Assembly (NCBI GenBank): GCA_951799445.1
Contig: OX637295.1
Location: 22,878,001-22,942,000 of the forward strand
Direction: 5' to 3'
Source: Pseudisothecium myosuroides
Lineage: Eukaryota > Streptophyta > Bryopsida > Hypnales > Lembophyllaceae
DNA: 64,000 nt
A model generated the notes under the pieces. It had not been told where the DNA came from, searched no databases, and saw only the letters and a program-made list of their open reading frames with translations. Positions 23,654-36,247 of this stretch are shown here, in pieces. The position numbers and the translations under genes were made by a program. Position 1 is the first letter of the stretch, and every line of letters starts with the position of its first letter.

Positions 23654-23784
23654 AGCCACCCAGGCCTTCCGTCTGGTCATAGTTTTGAGAATTCACACTT
23701 TCTCTCTTGCCATCAGAGAGTCGGAGCTCATAGTTCCTAGCAAGAGCCTAGTACTTTGTGATTTTGAGATTGAGAGCTTGGAAC

Positions 23785-24951
23785 ATGGCTGCACAGCGCC
23801 TTGTGAAGTTGAGTAGTGCCAGTGGTGAGATCTTTGAGGTGGATGAGGCTGTGGCACTGCAGTCTCAATTTGTAAGGAACGTGATTGAGGATGTGGGTGT
23901 TGATAGCCCCATTCCATTGCCAAATGTGTCAAGCCACATTTTGGGACAGGTGCTCGGTTGCTGCAAGTGCTATGTCCAGAAGGGTGCCAAATTCGTGAAG
24001 GTTGACATGGAGAATCTCTATGACTTGATTATGGTATGTATTGAGTTTTGCAACTTGTAAACATTGCAGCGTGAACCTTGGTTTGGAGGAGCTCCTCAAA
24101 ATTTTCTCGTCACATGTTCTCAATTACCTTCTTTTATATTCTTTGTGTTGACATACTTTAGATGAGATTGTTCTTGTGCATAAATTTTATTGCTACATTG
24201 TTCTTGTTTCTAGTTGATAGCACGTACTACTTGTAGATGAGGTTCCTTTTTAAGTGCACAACTATATTTTAACATGCATCTAATGTGTTTTACAAAGAGT
24301 GACTCACCTTGTGTTTTCCATCTACATTTCCTATTTAAGAACCTTGTGGGCTTCGAGCAATGATCATGGTCATATAAAAGATTTTGTGTGTGTGATGACT
24401 AGGCAGCCGACTACATGCATATTAAGACCTTGCTTCATGTGATCTATCATACTCTAGCAGCAATAATTGCCAAGAAGACATTTGAAGAAATTCGACAAAT
24501 ATTCAATTCCACCAATGATTTGGCAAGAGGAGAGGAACGTTCACCGATTGGAAAGGAGAGCCAAATTCTAGCTTCCCTTGTGGAGTCCTTGCCAACAGAG
24601 CTTCAACTCAAGATGAAGATTGAAGTGGTCCAAAGATTTCACCATGGAGAATGGAGCCCTTGGTGGTATGATGCAGATGTCCAAACTCTATGTGTGGACC
24701 TTGCCAACCTTTATGATCCCTATAATATGCAGCAACAAATTGCCATCATTCTCTTGCATATAGATATCGGTTTGGTCAACACTCTTGTGGTGCAAACATG
24801 TGGCATGTTGTCCCTCTCTCCTCATCCAAGTGGAGGGGCACGTATAGAATGGGTAGACCAAATGGATTTGGACATATTCAAGGACTTGATGGATGGCATA
24901 GATAGCTTGAAGGTTGAATACTTCATTCTCGATGAAGAAACCATCCACTAG
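23785..24951 (+). CDS. SKP1-like protein A with C-terminal extension
   Basis: Exon 1 is 23785-24033 and exon 2 is 24403-24951 (phase-0 intron, ATG|GTATGT...GACTAG|GCA), giving 265 residues. Residues 1-83 match the SKP1 POZ-like fold: RLVKLSSASGEIFEVDEAVA, then VRNVIEDVGVDSPIPLPNVS and KVDMENLYDLIM. Exon 2 continues with the SKP1 C-terminal helices (ADYMHIKTLLHV, then TFEEIRQIFNSTND at 109-122). SKP1 links the cullin CUL1 to F-box proteins in SCF ubiquitin ligases. The acidic loop is short here, and the usual WAFE-type ending is replaced by about 140 residues (SLPTELQLKMKIEVVQRFHH..., RIEWVDQMDLDIFKDLMDGI) of unknown role. The start is chosen at AACATGGC, where similarity to the paralogues begins; an in-frame ATG 27 nt upstream is less likely. 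It is intact. Confidence 0.85.
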
Positions 24952-26555
24952 CTTGACATTCAATTTTATCTTCAGAAATTCATGATAATTTCAAATTTTT
25001 CCAAAAAGGTTGAAAATTTTACAACTTTTAGCAAATGGCATGTCATTTCATTTCTAGAAAACAAATATAGTTATTTTTTTCATGTATAGTTAGAAAATGG
25101 TAGCTAATGATAGTACAGGACAATGAGGCTAGAACTCAATGGTCATGGTCCGTCCTTATAGGGTCGAAAGGACACTAAGGACCAAAAGTGTCTCATGATT
25201 GACTTCATTCTTAATTGTAGGAACAAAGAATGCACCTATTGGATCAATAATTGAAGTATTTTTGTGACTACATACCTTGAACATGGGCGTTTGCATCCTT
25301 CAAAGGTTAAGGGATAATTACAACATTGCAAAGATATATTTACAATTATAAATTTGCATAGCAATTGGTGTTTTCTAAAAGGAAAAACTTGTGGATCAAA
25401 TATTGCCAATTTGAAAAATTGAATTTATTAACTAAACCTTTAAAAGACCAAAGGTTTGTTTAAGATACAATTGGAATTTGAGTAGGAGATGACAAATTAA
25501 GCCAAAAATGAATGGATGTTTCTACACAAGATGTTAATAGAGATTCATCCCCTTAGTGGAAATGTAAAAGAATTCCAAGCATATGCTCAGAAAAAAAATT
25601 GTACTATCCAAAAATTCTAGTTAGTTTGGGAAGTTTTGACAATTGGTCATCTTTTGCAAAATTTGTCATCTACTTCTAAAATTATTTTGCATGTAAGTAA
25701 TGTAAGCAACATGATATAATATGCAATTTTTTTTCTTGAAACTACTTTTAGAACAAAAAATCTCATTCGAACAAGAGTTACTTTGAGACTCTACCACCTT
25801 GTTGGACAAGCTTGGAAAAAAACATTTATACCTAACTACAAATAGTATTATCTTGAAATGTATATTTTCAAAATTCTTGAAATTTTTTCCATACACGGAA
25901 AATGTTTGTTTCTAAGTTTTTGCTATTTGGATTTTAAAACAAAACTAACTCAATGCACAAGAATTCATCAAAAAATGATTAATTTATTGCCAAATCTTTT
26001 GACCTTGTATTACAAGGTCATTTAAAAAAAGATAAGTGGCCTCCTGGTATTTTTGGAAATTTGTGTAACTGAACTTAATAAAATATACCAATAGTAGAAA
26101 ACACTTACTCCAGAAAGGCTCCAAAAAGGCTCAATATCTATTTTGCAAAATTGAAAAGAAGTTTTTTCCTTGACTTCAAACATAATAACCTTTCAATCTA
26201 TGTGGTCAATTGGGCTGAAGTTTTTTCTACTCATTATTGTGATATTCTTGCTACACTTTTGTATAGTTGAAACTCAAAAAAACAATTTTGACTTTTGACT
26301 ATAGCTCGTGCACCAAAAAATGGCAATTTTTGATAAATTATCTTGAAAAATATCATTGGTCCTTCAAGGGATAAAAGATTTAAATTAGTTTCTGGTACAA
26401 TCAATATACTAAAACTTTAATTCCCTTCTAGCCATGAGTTGCCTGACCGTGAGGCTTGATTACTGATTAAAGCTACTCCAATTCCAAAATTGAGAGTGAT
26501 CATGACATAAAAAAGGCCTTTGATAGACCCTAAAAATCCTAGCAATGAAAACTTC
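24952..26555. other. Downstream repeat DNA of SKP1-like copy A
   Basis: About 24,940-25,860 is duplicated at 44,160-44,995 behind the chimeric remnant, and about 25,980-26,550 at 53,200-53,750. A TTAA-family terminus in inverse orientation (TTGGTCCTTCAAGGGATAA) ends near 26,372. No gene is supported. Confidence 0.5.
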
Positions 26556-27479
26556 TTAAACCTTATAGTTGTAAGGTCTTTTTTCATCAAATTCCACTCA
26601 AAAAATTCAAAGTGCAAAAAATTGTAGAAATCATTAATCTGGCACATCTAACCATAGGATCTTGTACTAGACTGGTATAAAAATGAGTAGAAGAAATTTC
26701 AAAAACTTTAATTGTATGGCTTAGAAAATACTTGCAATTGAAGTAGAGAAATCAAGGTTTTTAGCACCTTGCATGCCTAAATTTTAAGGCCTTGAAACTT
26801 TGCACTACACACATTGAATTTCAAATGTTTTATGTTTGAGAATTAAGTTCAAAGTCTAGAAAAGAAATTTCAAAACTCATACACTTCATCTTTTTATTTA
26901 AAAAAAATTGTAATGTAGAAGTAGCTTTGATATTGAATGGGAAACCAAATTGTTAATATCTCTAAGATGCAACTAAAATACAATAATTCTAATGGCAAGA
27001 TTATTTTAGCAAATGATCTATACCCTATTAAACAAAATTTTCTTAAAAATTGTAAAACACTGCATTAAAAAATAAATCCTATAAGTTATTTTGTCACAAA
27101 GATGCTTACTAATTGCCCCTAGAACAAGATTGTCTGTAATTTTCTTATTCATTGTTCAAATAGAATGAATCCAAAATCCTTCTAAGTCAACTTGACTACT
27201 AGAGTATTTCCTACAAAAATCTTGAAAATCATGAAACCTTCTTGTTGACTTTTTGTGAATTTTTGGTGCTACTTGACAAATCTCATTTTGGGCTCAAGGT
27301 TGTAAATTAAACATGTTCTTTTGGGCATTGATTGATTTCAAACTTATATTCCCAAAACTTAGCTGTGATTTTCTATTTTCCAAAAAGGTTTTAAAAACTC
27401 ACAAGGAAAATTGAAAATGGAGGATCCTACACAAAATCCATTTTGTCCCTCGAGAAAACAATGAGACTTTAGGGGTTAT
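26556..27479. mobile_element. Old TTAA-family element E
   Basis: The left end TTAAACCTTATAGTTGTAAG and right end GAGACTTTAGGGGTTAT are degenerate versions of the family termini. The interior shares ACCATAGGATCTTGTACTAG with elements B and C. The right tetramer is mutated to TTAT. A partly truncated sister copy is at 53,751-54,560. Confidence 0.6.
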
Positions 27480-27818
27480 CTAAGACTAGATTTTTTTTTC
27501 TCTTTGTTACAGTGAGATCTTGTGGATTGTGCATCCCCCAGTCAAGTTCTTGGTATTGTCAAAAAGCCCTCTTCCTAGAGGGGTGCATAGATTTGGTTTT
27601 GTGGCGGTCCGACTCACAACAAAAAAATATTGAATTTCAAAGTTTATACGAATTTTATAATTAGAAAATTACGTTCACTTCTATTTCATTGTATTGTGGC
27701 AACCATCTACTAGTTAGTCTTACAAACTGTAACCAAAAATCTCATAAAACTGACTATCGAGACTACTTGAAGTATGAGTCCCAAATACCCTACTTCCGAG
27801 GCTTCCTTGAATCAAGCC
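27480..27818. other. Upstream region of SKP1-like copy B
   Basis: From about 27,740 the sequence matches the 5' flank of copy A (CCCAAATACCCTACTTCCGA). The rest is unassigned. Confidence 0.4.
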
Positions 27819-27825
27819 TATATGA
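27819..27825 (+). promoter_or_regulatory. TATA-like element of SKP1-like copy B
   Basis: TATATGA, 141 nt before the start codon, in the conserved TTGAATCAAGCC context. Confidence 0.45.
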
Positions 27826-27959
27826 GGCCACCCGGGCCTTCCGTTTGGTCATAGTTTTGAGAAGTCACACTTTCTCTCTTACCATTCAAGAGTCAGAGTT
27901 GTTAGTTCCTAAGTAAGAGAATACTGTATTTTGTGATTTTGAGATTGAGAGTTTGGAAC

Positions 27960-29125
27960 ATGGCTGCACATCGCCTTGTGAAGTTGAGTAGCGCTAGTGG
28001 TGAGATCTTTGAGGTCGATGAGGCTGTGGCATTGCAGTCTCAGTTTGTGAGGAACGTGATTGAGGATGTGGGCGTTGATAGCCCCATCCCACTACCAAAT
28101 GTGTCAAGCCACATTTTGGTAGAGGTGCTCCATTGCTGCAAGTGCTGTATCCAAAAGGGTGCCAAATTCGTGAAGGTCGATATGGAGAATTTCTACGACT
28201 TGATTATGGTATGGATTGAGTTTTCATTGCAGCTACTAGCTTGTGAACATTGTAGTGTGAACCTTGGGTTTGGGGGAGCAATTATCTAAGTCCAAATTTT
28301 CTTATTTGCATGTTCTCGATCACTTTCTTTGATATTTTTTGGGTTGACATACTTTGGGTGAGATTGCTCTTGCGCATGAATGTAATTGCTACACTTTTAG
28401 TCCTTGTTTCTAGTTGATAGCACATAGTACTACTTCTAGATCACATTCTTCTTTGCATGCACAACCACTTTGTAATTGGCTTAGATTGTGTAGTTTACAA
28501 AGACTCACCTTGAGTTTTCCATCTACATTATTTTCCTATTTATGAACCTTGTGGGCTTCGAGCAATGATTATGGTAACTAATAAAAAAGAAATGGTGTGT
28601 GATGACTAGGCTGCCGACTACATGCACATTGAGACCTTGCTTCATGTACTCCATCAAAATGTAGTAATGATGATTGCCAAGAAGACATTTGAAGAAATTC
28701 GACAAATATTCAACTCCACCGATGACTTGGCAAGAGGAGAGGGATGTTCACCAATTGGAAAGGAGAGTCAAATTCTAGCTTTCCTTGTGGAGTCATTGCC
28801 AACGGAGCTTCAACTTAAGATGAAGATTGAAGTGGTCCAAAGATTTTACCATGGAGAATGGAGCCCTTGGTGGTATGACGTGGATGCCCAAATGCTCTAT
28901 GTGGAGCTTGCCAACCTCTATGATCCGTACAATATGCATCAACAAATTGCCATCATTCTCTTGCATATAGACATTGGTTTGGTCAACACTCTTGTGTTGC
29001 AAACATGTGGCATGCTTGACCCAACAGATATGGACGTCTTCAAGGACTTGATGGATGGTATAGATCTCCGCAAGGAGGCATTGAAGATGGAGGACGTGAT
29101 TTTCAATGACGAAACCATGGACTAG
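27960..29125 (+). CDS. SKP1-like protein B with shorter C-terminal extension
   Basis: Exons 27960-28208 and 28610-29125 (intron 401 nt, phase 0) give 254 residues. It belongs to the same short-loop subtype as copy A (HCCKCCIQKGAKFVKVDMEN). Exon 2 carries TFEEIRQIFNSTDDLARG and the shared extension. The extension lacks the 17 residues SLSPHPSGGARIEWVDQ found in A and ends GMLDPTDMDVFKDLMDGIDL...DETMD. Both frames are open and splice sites canonical, so it should be functional. Its body and 3' flank are closest to copy D. Expected role: SCF adaptor or a diverged derivative. Cullin- and F-box-contacting residues were not checked individually. Confidence 0.83.
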
Positions 29126-30295
29126 CTTGACATTCATTGGAGTAGTCTCTTGGGCGTAAAATAGTAATTTATTATTTAATTAATCATCCAAATCTTCCAA
29201 TAAGTCATGTCTACATCTTTAAAAGAATGGCATGTTTACAATGTACTCTCATGTGTGTGCTAGCCGTAGCCAATATGACATAGAAAACTTCAACTATATA
29301 TGTAAGAACATAATGTTTGGATTGCCATGTATGTCACCAAATAGTCCAATATACTTTTCACGATCTTTACCTATGGTATATGTTTCCTTGTTGTATCTAT
29401 TTTGCACTATATTATGCATAGTACCCATTGTAGACTTTCCACCCAATTGCGTTGCTAAGTGATTGTAAGAAACACCTATTGATTTGGTTGTGGTTCATAG
29501 TATTAATGCTTATTTTTCTACAAAATTCTAAAATTAGAAAGATATTTCTAAATTATTTTAAAAATATAACCTAGAGTCATAGAAGTAAGTCAATATCTCT
29601 CGACTAATATTTTGAACTCCTAAAATCTAGAAGAAAGTCCAGATCAAAAATTCTAAAACGTGCTAATCGATATTCACAATCTACATATTAGTTAGATTTC
29701 AGCCTCCAAAATCTACCAATTGTATTGATTATGTGCACTAAAATCTACTTTGAATTAGATATTAAAGGCATAAATCTACAATCTAGAATATTGAATTCCA
29801 TCAATTGAGTTGATTCGGATGTAGGGACATCTTCAAATAACACTAAAAAATGCACAAATTCCCCCCTAATATAATTCCCTATATCACCTTTCCTTGTGAT
29901 GACCACGTTCCCTGTGTTTTGTTAAAATAGGTAAAAAAATAAGTAGGCTCATAAAGCGACCGGGTTGTAAAACCGATCATGGCACAGAGGCACATTTTGC
30001 TTTCTTCCATGTATTAGCAATGTACATTTCAGGAGGTGGTCGCTTTTAGTGACCACTGCATTTCAACTTCAAAAATTCATAACTAATTCTACAAAGGTTC
30101 AAAAAATATGAAACAACTTGGGTTAAATGCGAATTCCATTTTTCTTCCTACTAAAATTTACTGAAAATTGTTTCAAAGAGTTTAGCTTCCCCGACATGGC
30201 AAACAGCTCTTAGATGGTCGGTTTATGAGCTACTACCTTGAGTTGCAGGGGATTTCTGCTACAGTGCGTACAAGGGACATTAAAAATGTTTCTTG
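29126..30295. other. Intergenic DNA after SKP1-like copy B
   Basis: 29,125-29,470 is duplicated at 43,445-43,830 after copy D. A degenerate TIR end (TGATTGTAAGAAACACCTAT) follows at 29,460. No gene is seen. Confidence 0.45.
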
Positions 30296-30640
30296 TATAT
30301 AGACACTGCACAAGTGGCCCTTTCCAACAAGCCTTCTCTGCAGAAAGCCATGGGCTACAATGGCAGGTGGTTAGGCAGCCCAGACCTGGAGCCTCTGAGT
30401 CCACCGGTTAAGCCATTGTACTGTACAGTACATATGGCGTGAGAGATGATGATTTGTACTCATTTCCTGATTCTGCATCTTCGAAGAATCCCAGAAGCGC
30501 CAGGGCGTCAGCAGTAGTGACGACGGAGAGGAAAGAATGAAGGGGTTGTCTGTAAGATCGGCAAGATCACGAAGGGATGCGGGAATGGATGCTTCCGGCT
30601 CAGTCTCAGAGGGAAAGATGACACTGCTTGTTGAATGAGG
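30296..30640 (+). pseudogene. Broken 3' fragment of the ankyrin-like gene
   Basis: It matches 12,258-12,560 of the gene at 9436-12546 (CTTTCCAACAA, AGCCATGGGCTACAATGGCA, GAGCCTCTGAGTCCACCGGT). Small insertions (such as CTGTACAGTA near 30,420) and an early in-frame TGA break the frame, and no upstream exon is present. It marks the left edge of a 5.6-kb segmental duplication. Confidence 0.85.
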
Positions 30641-32820
30641 TCGACGTTAGAAGTAGCAGATTCTTAAAAAGAGTACAGTAATGTCAAATCATTTTTTGGC
30701 ATGCTTGGCAACCTGCAAATTTGTAGGGTGCATCTTGTTGTTTTATTTCACAATCTTCTCCCGCATTCCGTTCCAGTAGATGAGCATATTAGATACATGT
30801 TTTGTTATTCTGAAAAAGTGTGTAATTGATGAGATCCGGCCAACAATGATCTCGACGCTGCACGTCTAATGAATAAACCCTGTACATGGGTCAATAAAGT
30901 GTTTAACGTCCCAAGAGCTGAGTAGTTTCATAACAGTGCTCGAAGCATCGACAGCACAGGCAAATGATTATTTTTCGCAAGTCAGGTTGCGTTGCGTTTC
31001 AGCATGAAAGCCAAGCACTCAAGTCCTGCCTCTTTAACCATACTTAAATTAGCACATGTGCACGACTGGTATCCAGGTGAGCATCCACAGGCAGATTTTC
31101 AAGAATGATCGACTTTTCATCGATTTTGGACATCAACCATAGAAAGGTGCAATTGGGAGACAACAGAAAAAGAGTTGATCGCAGGGAGAACTCATTATTG
31201 TTTATTATGAAATTGCTGAACTATTGTCAAGTAATTATTTACTACTTGAAACATATTGCGAGAAGGAGAGCTCGTTTAATTTCAGACATTTCATTATTTA
31301 CTCCCCATGATCAATCTCCGGCATGATGTTCTTGGCGGTCTAATTTTTCTAAAAAGCATGATTGTTTGCAACGAACCTCTTCCATTCCTCAAACCCGGAC
31401 TTGGTCAGGAAGTGTTGGAACTTGGAAGTGAGGGCATCACAAATGCATCCCACCCTTCTGTCTGCCACATTTCTCTCAACACCTGGCAAAGTTCATGGTC
31501 AATTTCTTTGAATTGGTGGAACTCCACAACTTTGGCTCTTTTCAGGGTGCACACACAAATTGACATTTTTGGTAAAAGTATTCATTTAACATCAATTTTG
31601 TTAAACTGGCAATATTTCATTCTTTTGGCACGAACTAAACCAAAATCTATACTAAAGTCCTAATTTGTGTCCTGAAATTAGTCCATTGTAAAGATATATG
31701 TCACATTGTTTGGCTTGTGGAATATCGCCAATTGAACAAAATTAAATTGGTACTTGACGAAGTTTACCATTGATGTGAAATGTTTACTTTCACCAATCAT
31801 GTTAAATGTTAATTGCAGCATTGCACAAGTGAACGTCACAATTCTTGTGAAAACTCATATTAGTTCATGGCAAACTTCCTCAATGTCCTCAATGGCTCTA
31901 ATCTTGTCAGACTTACAACAATGAGGATCAACGACACAGCTTTTTTAAGAGATTGAGGTGGAACGAATTGCAGCTCTTGTTGTGCCGCAATTTCAGTTTC
32001 TCCATTCCAAGTTTCCAACAGCGCCGGTCACCTTTCATTGTGATGATGGCGTGACTCAAAGTGCCAAATTTGTCTCATTCAAATGCTCAGACTCTATAAA
32101 TGATCAATTTCGTTAATATGGGAGGGTTAGATTTCGCAAAAAATTGTAACCAACATCTAAATACACAAAGCTCGATTTCTGCAAACTATAAGTGATTCGT
32201 TTCATCCATCAGGAGACCCCCTTCAAGTACACGCTTATGAGAAGGAGGTGTAAGTTGCTTGTTTGCTTATATTCTTGTTCTTGAATAAAGAGAGGCGTAG
32301 TATGCAGAGCACAAATGGCCCGGCACCACTTACGACTTTTCATTCAAGAATGTGTGTGTGATAGTCTTGGCCGGCGGGAGTCTTGGCACAATGTGAAGTA
32401 CAACACAAAATAAACAGTATACTTTGAACCAAAAAATTTGGAATATGGTCAATTCACCTCAAGCTGATCGACATGCATACATAGCACAGTTGTAGCATAC
32501 AACTAGTTAGAAAGTGCCAACCTCTGAAAATTATGCTAAAGCAGTGAACATTGTGACCAAACATACGTACATATAAGCGTGCAGTGTCCTTCATTGCCGT
32601 ATGCAAATATGCGTCAATTTCATTAAATTGGAAGAAGTTCACAACTTTATGCACCGCTAATTTGCTAAATATTACTATGTACAACTTGCAAGCGCAGAAG
32701 AAATAGATGCAACTAGTCCCTCCCAACTCCCAAGGTCCCCATTAAGTTCGAATTTCACAACTTTGAGCGCAGGTAATTTGCAAGTTTGTACAACAGGCAA
32801 GCCCATCAATATCGTGGCAA
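30641..32820. other. Duplicated non-coding flank downstream of PLATZ copy B
   Basis: It is collinear with 12,560-14,927 with many small indels. An intron-type element lies at 31,592-31,744. The hairpin block at 13,171-13,285 has no counterpart. No open frame is conserved between the two copies. Confidence 0.55.
31592..31744. repeat. Intergenic copy of the PLATZ-intron element family
   Basis: The ends are TCAATTTTGTTAAACTGGC and the inverse of AATTTTGTTCAATTGGCGAT. It is paralogous to 13,703-13,873. Confidence 0.55.
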
Positions 32821-34321
32821 CTAGTCCCTCCCAAGGTTCCCGAGATGCAGATCCCAGTCGCCGTTGGCTTTGAGCGCCGCAATCAGATGATATAATCCCG
32901 CACTTCGATATCCAAGTGGGTAAGCAGAGTAATCCGGAGCAGCTTGCGTCCGATTTGCTCGACCACGCCGTGATGATCCACCACCAGATGCTCGAGTTCT
33001 TGCTGCAGTTGTAGCACCAGCTAGTCCCACCACCAGTAAACGTCAGTTTCATTACGTTGGCACAATTCTAGCGTCAAGACTTGTGACATATATCTTAACT
33101 CACGAGGGTCTAATTTCAGTATAGAAACTAGGCATGAACTTTCATCTGTTTCAGGCCGTACATACTGCATGAAATGTGCCAAACTACTGGAATTCCATCA
33201 ATCCAACAAAATGGACGTTTAATTAGTACCTCTAGTTCCTGCAACTGCTGCAGTCCGAGAACCAGCTCCTCCACGGTGAAGCTGCCGGTAATTCACTGGA
33301 GCACTTCTTCGACCACTGGATCCACGAACTGCAGGAAGCTCCTCTGCAACACGTCTTCTACCACTGGAGTCACGAATTGCAGGAGGCTCTGCTGCAACAC
33401 TTCTTCGAGCACTGGAGACACGTACTGCAGGAGACTCCTCTGCAACATTTTCACCACCACTGGAGTTTCCAGAGCGATCATCGATCACAGCCAGAGCCTT
33501 AGAACGTGACTTAGAACTTGACCCAGCCTGCCTCCCTTTGATTTTCTCAAGTGCCGTTTGTGGGAACTCATGAGTGAGAGCCAAGGCACCGTCTAGCATT
33601 CGGAGGAGATTCCTCCCCGGCTGCCGTTGTGCTAGCGTGATCAGGCACTCCACAGAACACAAGAGAAAGTCTCCCTTCCAATCCTGGGAGTTCGCAATGA
33701 CCTTGTTGCAGGCTTCACAACTTTTCAATTGACTGGGCTGCCCACGGCCGGTCTTAGCGCGCTTGGCGGGGGGTCGAGAGCTTGTCGCTGCCTGGTTGTG
33801 GTCAGTTCGGAGGTAGCAAAGGCTGCCAGTGTTCAACAAGCATTTCTGGATGTGCTTGGTGCTCTCGTGGGGGAGGTATTTGGCTAGATCCTCCGGGTCG
33901 ACGGCGCTCTTGTGGGATTGGCGCCGAACCTGCATCAAGGATGGCAATTTCATTAAACTGGGGGATTCTAGAACTTTTCCACCTTTCAGAACGTGCGTTG
34001 TGAAATGTAAATCCTATACGTGTCCCTTGATTTCAGAGGTTTGCATGTGCACACATACTGTATGTCATAAATTTCCGTGGCGAAATGTTGCCAGTTTCAC
34101 GAAATCGACCCTACCTGCAACCAGCGGTGGCCGGTGTGCTTCCCGTGTCCTCGGAATGTCATGGGGCAGAGTCCACCGAGCTTGCATTGGAGGCAGTAGT
34201 AGTTGTTGCAGTCTCTGGGGGATTTGCATGTGGGGCACTTGCCTTCGTAGGTTTTGGCGTCGATCAGGTAGTTTGCTTCCACAAAGCGCGTCCAGATCTC
34301 GCAATCATTGTCTTGCGCCAT
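32821..34321 (-). CDS. PLATZ-type zinc-binding transcription regulator, copy B (intact)
   Basis: Exons on the minus strand are 34321-34115, 33929-33230 and 33002-32821, giving 362 residues. All splice sites are GT-AG, including TGATGCAG|GTTCGG, the acceptor lost in copy A. Residues 1-69 hold CPTC, CLQC and the H..H ending HRWLQ. Then come VRRQSHKSAVDPEDLAKYLP, a basic SSRPPAKRAKTGRG stretch that could be a nuclear signal, and SCEACNKVI...LLCSVECL. Family knowledge: PLATZ proteins bind A/T-rich DNA with zinc and act as repressors of transcription in plants. Exon 2 is 102 nt longer than in copy A, largely because a 16-17-residue segment (PPAIRDSSGRRRVAEE-like) occurs about three times instead of once. 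The tail, shared with A, is Gly/Arg-rich and then reads LGYRSAGLYHLIAALKANGD. Confidence 0.8.
33041..33216. repeat. PLATZ copy B intron 2 made of the TIR element
   Basis: Intron 2 (33,229-33,003) is mostly one element. The ends are CGTCAGTTTCATTACGTTGG and the inverse of CGTCCATTTTGTTGGATTG, and TGGAATTCCAGTAGTTTGGC just inside matches other family members. Confidence 0.6.
33290..33460 (-). repeat. Coding minisatellite in PLATZ copy B
   Basis: About three imperfect repeats of roughly 50 bp (ACTGGAGTCACGAATTGCAG-like on the plus strand) encode AVRxSSGRRSVAEEP-type units. Copy A has a single unit at the equivalent site (15,425-15,475). Confidence 0.75.
33943..34110. repeat. PLATZ copy B intron 1 made of the TIR element
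   Basis: The intron spans 34,114-33,930 (185 nt). The element's ends are GGCAATTTCATTAAACTGGG and the inverse of GGTCGATTTCGTGAAACTGG. It fills all but a few bases at each splice site. Confidence 0.65.
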
Positions 34322-36056
34322 GATGCAACAACAATTCAGGTGGGGAATCGTAGAGTCGAATGGGTAGAAAAGTATCGTGAGCAGCACCCTGCAAAAGGGA
34401 TTAATCATGGTTTATGTCAACAAGGGTGTGCAATGTAGTTGCGGTAATTCTCTAACAAAATACCCTAAAAGAATACACAGCAGTGCCTGCAAAAAGAAAG
34501 TATTCACGGTTTATATTTTTAAAAGTATTCATGATTTTTATTTACAAAAGTATTCATTGTCTGTGGCTGCACAGGCAAAAAGATAAAAACGCCAGACAAT
34601 GAAGCAGACTAGAGAGGATGTGAATTGCCGCAAGGTAAGAGCAATTAAACCAGAGAGAAAAAGCAGTTGGAATCATATTGCGACAGTCGACCAGCAGATA
34701 GCATAACTAAGCAAAGCAATGGACTTGCAATTGGATGACCATGAAACTAGAAGCCATGCTCTATCAGAGGATTTCTATTCAGCTGCATTCTTAGATTCTA
34801 AGATACATTGTACGCCAGCTAAGGAGCGAAAAGAGTTTGTGATAAATTGGATCATCTTACTAGTAACTAGTAAGTCAAGGTCTAATAAGTATTTAGTTTC
34901 GGAAACTTAAAAAGCGGAGTCCCAAGGATTAATCTCATTCCTCTCTTTCTTTGAATTATTGATAAACAAGGTTCATCTATGCTACAGAAAGTACTTTCTG
35001 TCGCCTTCCATACCCTAAAGAAGCCGGGTCTACAATTCTGCATACATGAAAAGCTGAATTTAAGTAGAACTAATTTCTCCCAATCTACACGCCAGGTCGA
35101 TCGAACTTGTGTTGCAAGAATCAAACCATATCATGAGTGAGACTAATGAAAACATATTCCGACACAGATGCGTTCTTTTCGACAGCAATTCTTAACTTCA
35201 GACAGAAAAGGTCCCCAGGATTTTACAGTACTCGATCTGGCTCCTGGTATACATGTATCTACTTATGATTTGCAGGGACTTATGTATCTAACATCACGTG
35301 GTATGATCATGACAGAGTATAGATACAGTACATCCTAGCTTGAGAGAAACCAAGTGAGTAAAGTTTTACCTGCGTGTGGATATGATGCAATACAATTGAT
35401 CGTCCAGCACCTTGAATTGAGCTCAAACGACGCAAATGTGCGTGAAGAGTGCAATTCTATTCAGCAAGGTCAACCAATGCGTTGGCTAGACAGTTTGGCA
35501 AAAAGCTGCAACCTAGAAAAACTAAGAACTGTGCAAACTAAGAACCGTGTGCTGCTGTGGCAAATTGTGAAGGAAGACCAAGCGATTCTCCCTTTTATGC
35601 TGATGTATGACCCTCCCGACGAGACGATCTACGGGACTGCAAATTTTGCATTTTAATTCCTGGAAGCTTGATATCTGCTCGTAACTTCCATCCCACCGAG
35701 TCCAAAATATTACTAACTTCCATCCCACCGAGTCCATAATATTACTATTGTTGCGAATTTCGATCGATCAATTGCAACGGAGTTCAGAGGTCAATCTTCA
35801 TACTCATGCATGCATGCATGATCTGCCTTCATTTCATGACTTTCTCCAATCAACAAAAGGAGCAGAATGAATAGCCTCTGCAAGTTTTTATAATACCTCT
35901 GTGTTTGCAATGCCTGCAAGTTTCTACTAAATGATCCAAATGCAAATCTCAGGTAAATTAATAAATCTCAGGTAAGTCTCAAGGCTTTGCCTTTTGTTTG
36001 TATATGAAATTAGCAAGCTTAGATTGTGAGATTTGCCCTTAATTGTTTAGTCTTAC
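34322..36056. other. Upstream region of PLATZ copy B
   Basis: Expected promoter and leader of the PLATZ gene; duplicated from 16,338-17,885 up to about 35,958. The frame at 35,354-35,656 is disrupted in the other copy. A small duplication (CTTCCATCCCACCGAGTCCA, twice) occurs near 35,687-35,735. Confidence 0.4.
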
Positions 36057-36247
36057 GGGCAATTTTCATTAAAATGGTGGTATTCTAAGTGTCAATTTGA
36101 CGGTGTGCCATTTTCACCATCTAGGACAAGTATAGATTTTAGAACGGCTATTCTGAATTATTTAGGATAGGTGTAGATTTAGAATGGCAGTTTTGAACTG
36201 TTTTCACACCATTTTAACGTAATTTCGCCATTTTAATGAAATTGCCC
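36057..36247. repeat. Intergenic copy of the PLATZ-intron element family
   Basis: Good terminal repeats: GGGCAATTTTCATTAAAATGG-type on the left, and the inverse of GGGCAATTTCATTAAAATGG on the right. Confidence 0.65.

Noticed and set aside
35354..35656. Open frame of 100 codons upstream of PLATZ copy B that looks protein-like
   Set aside because: The equivalent stretch near 17,370-17,650 has stops and indels in that frame, and it lies where the PLATZ promoter or leader should be.
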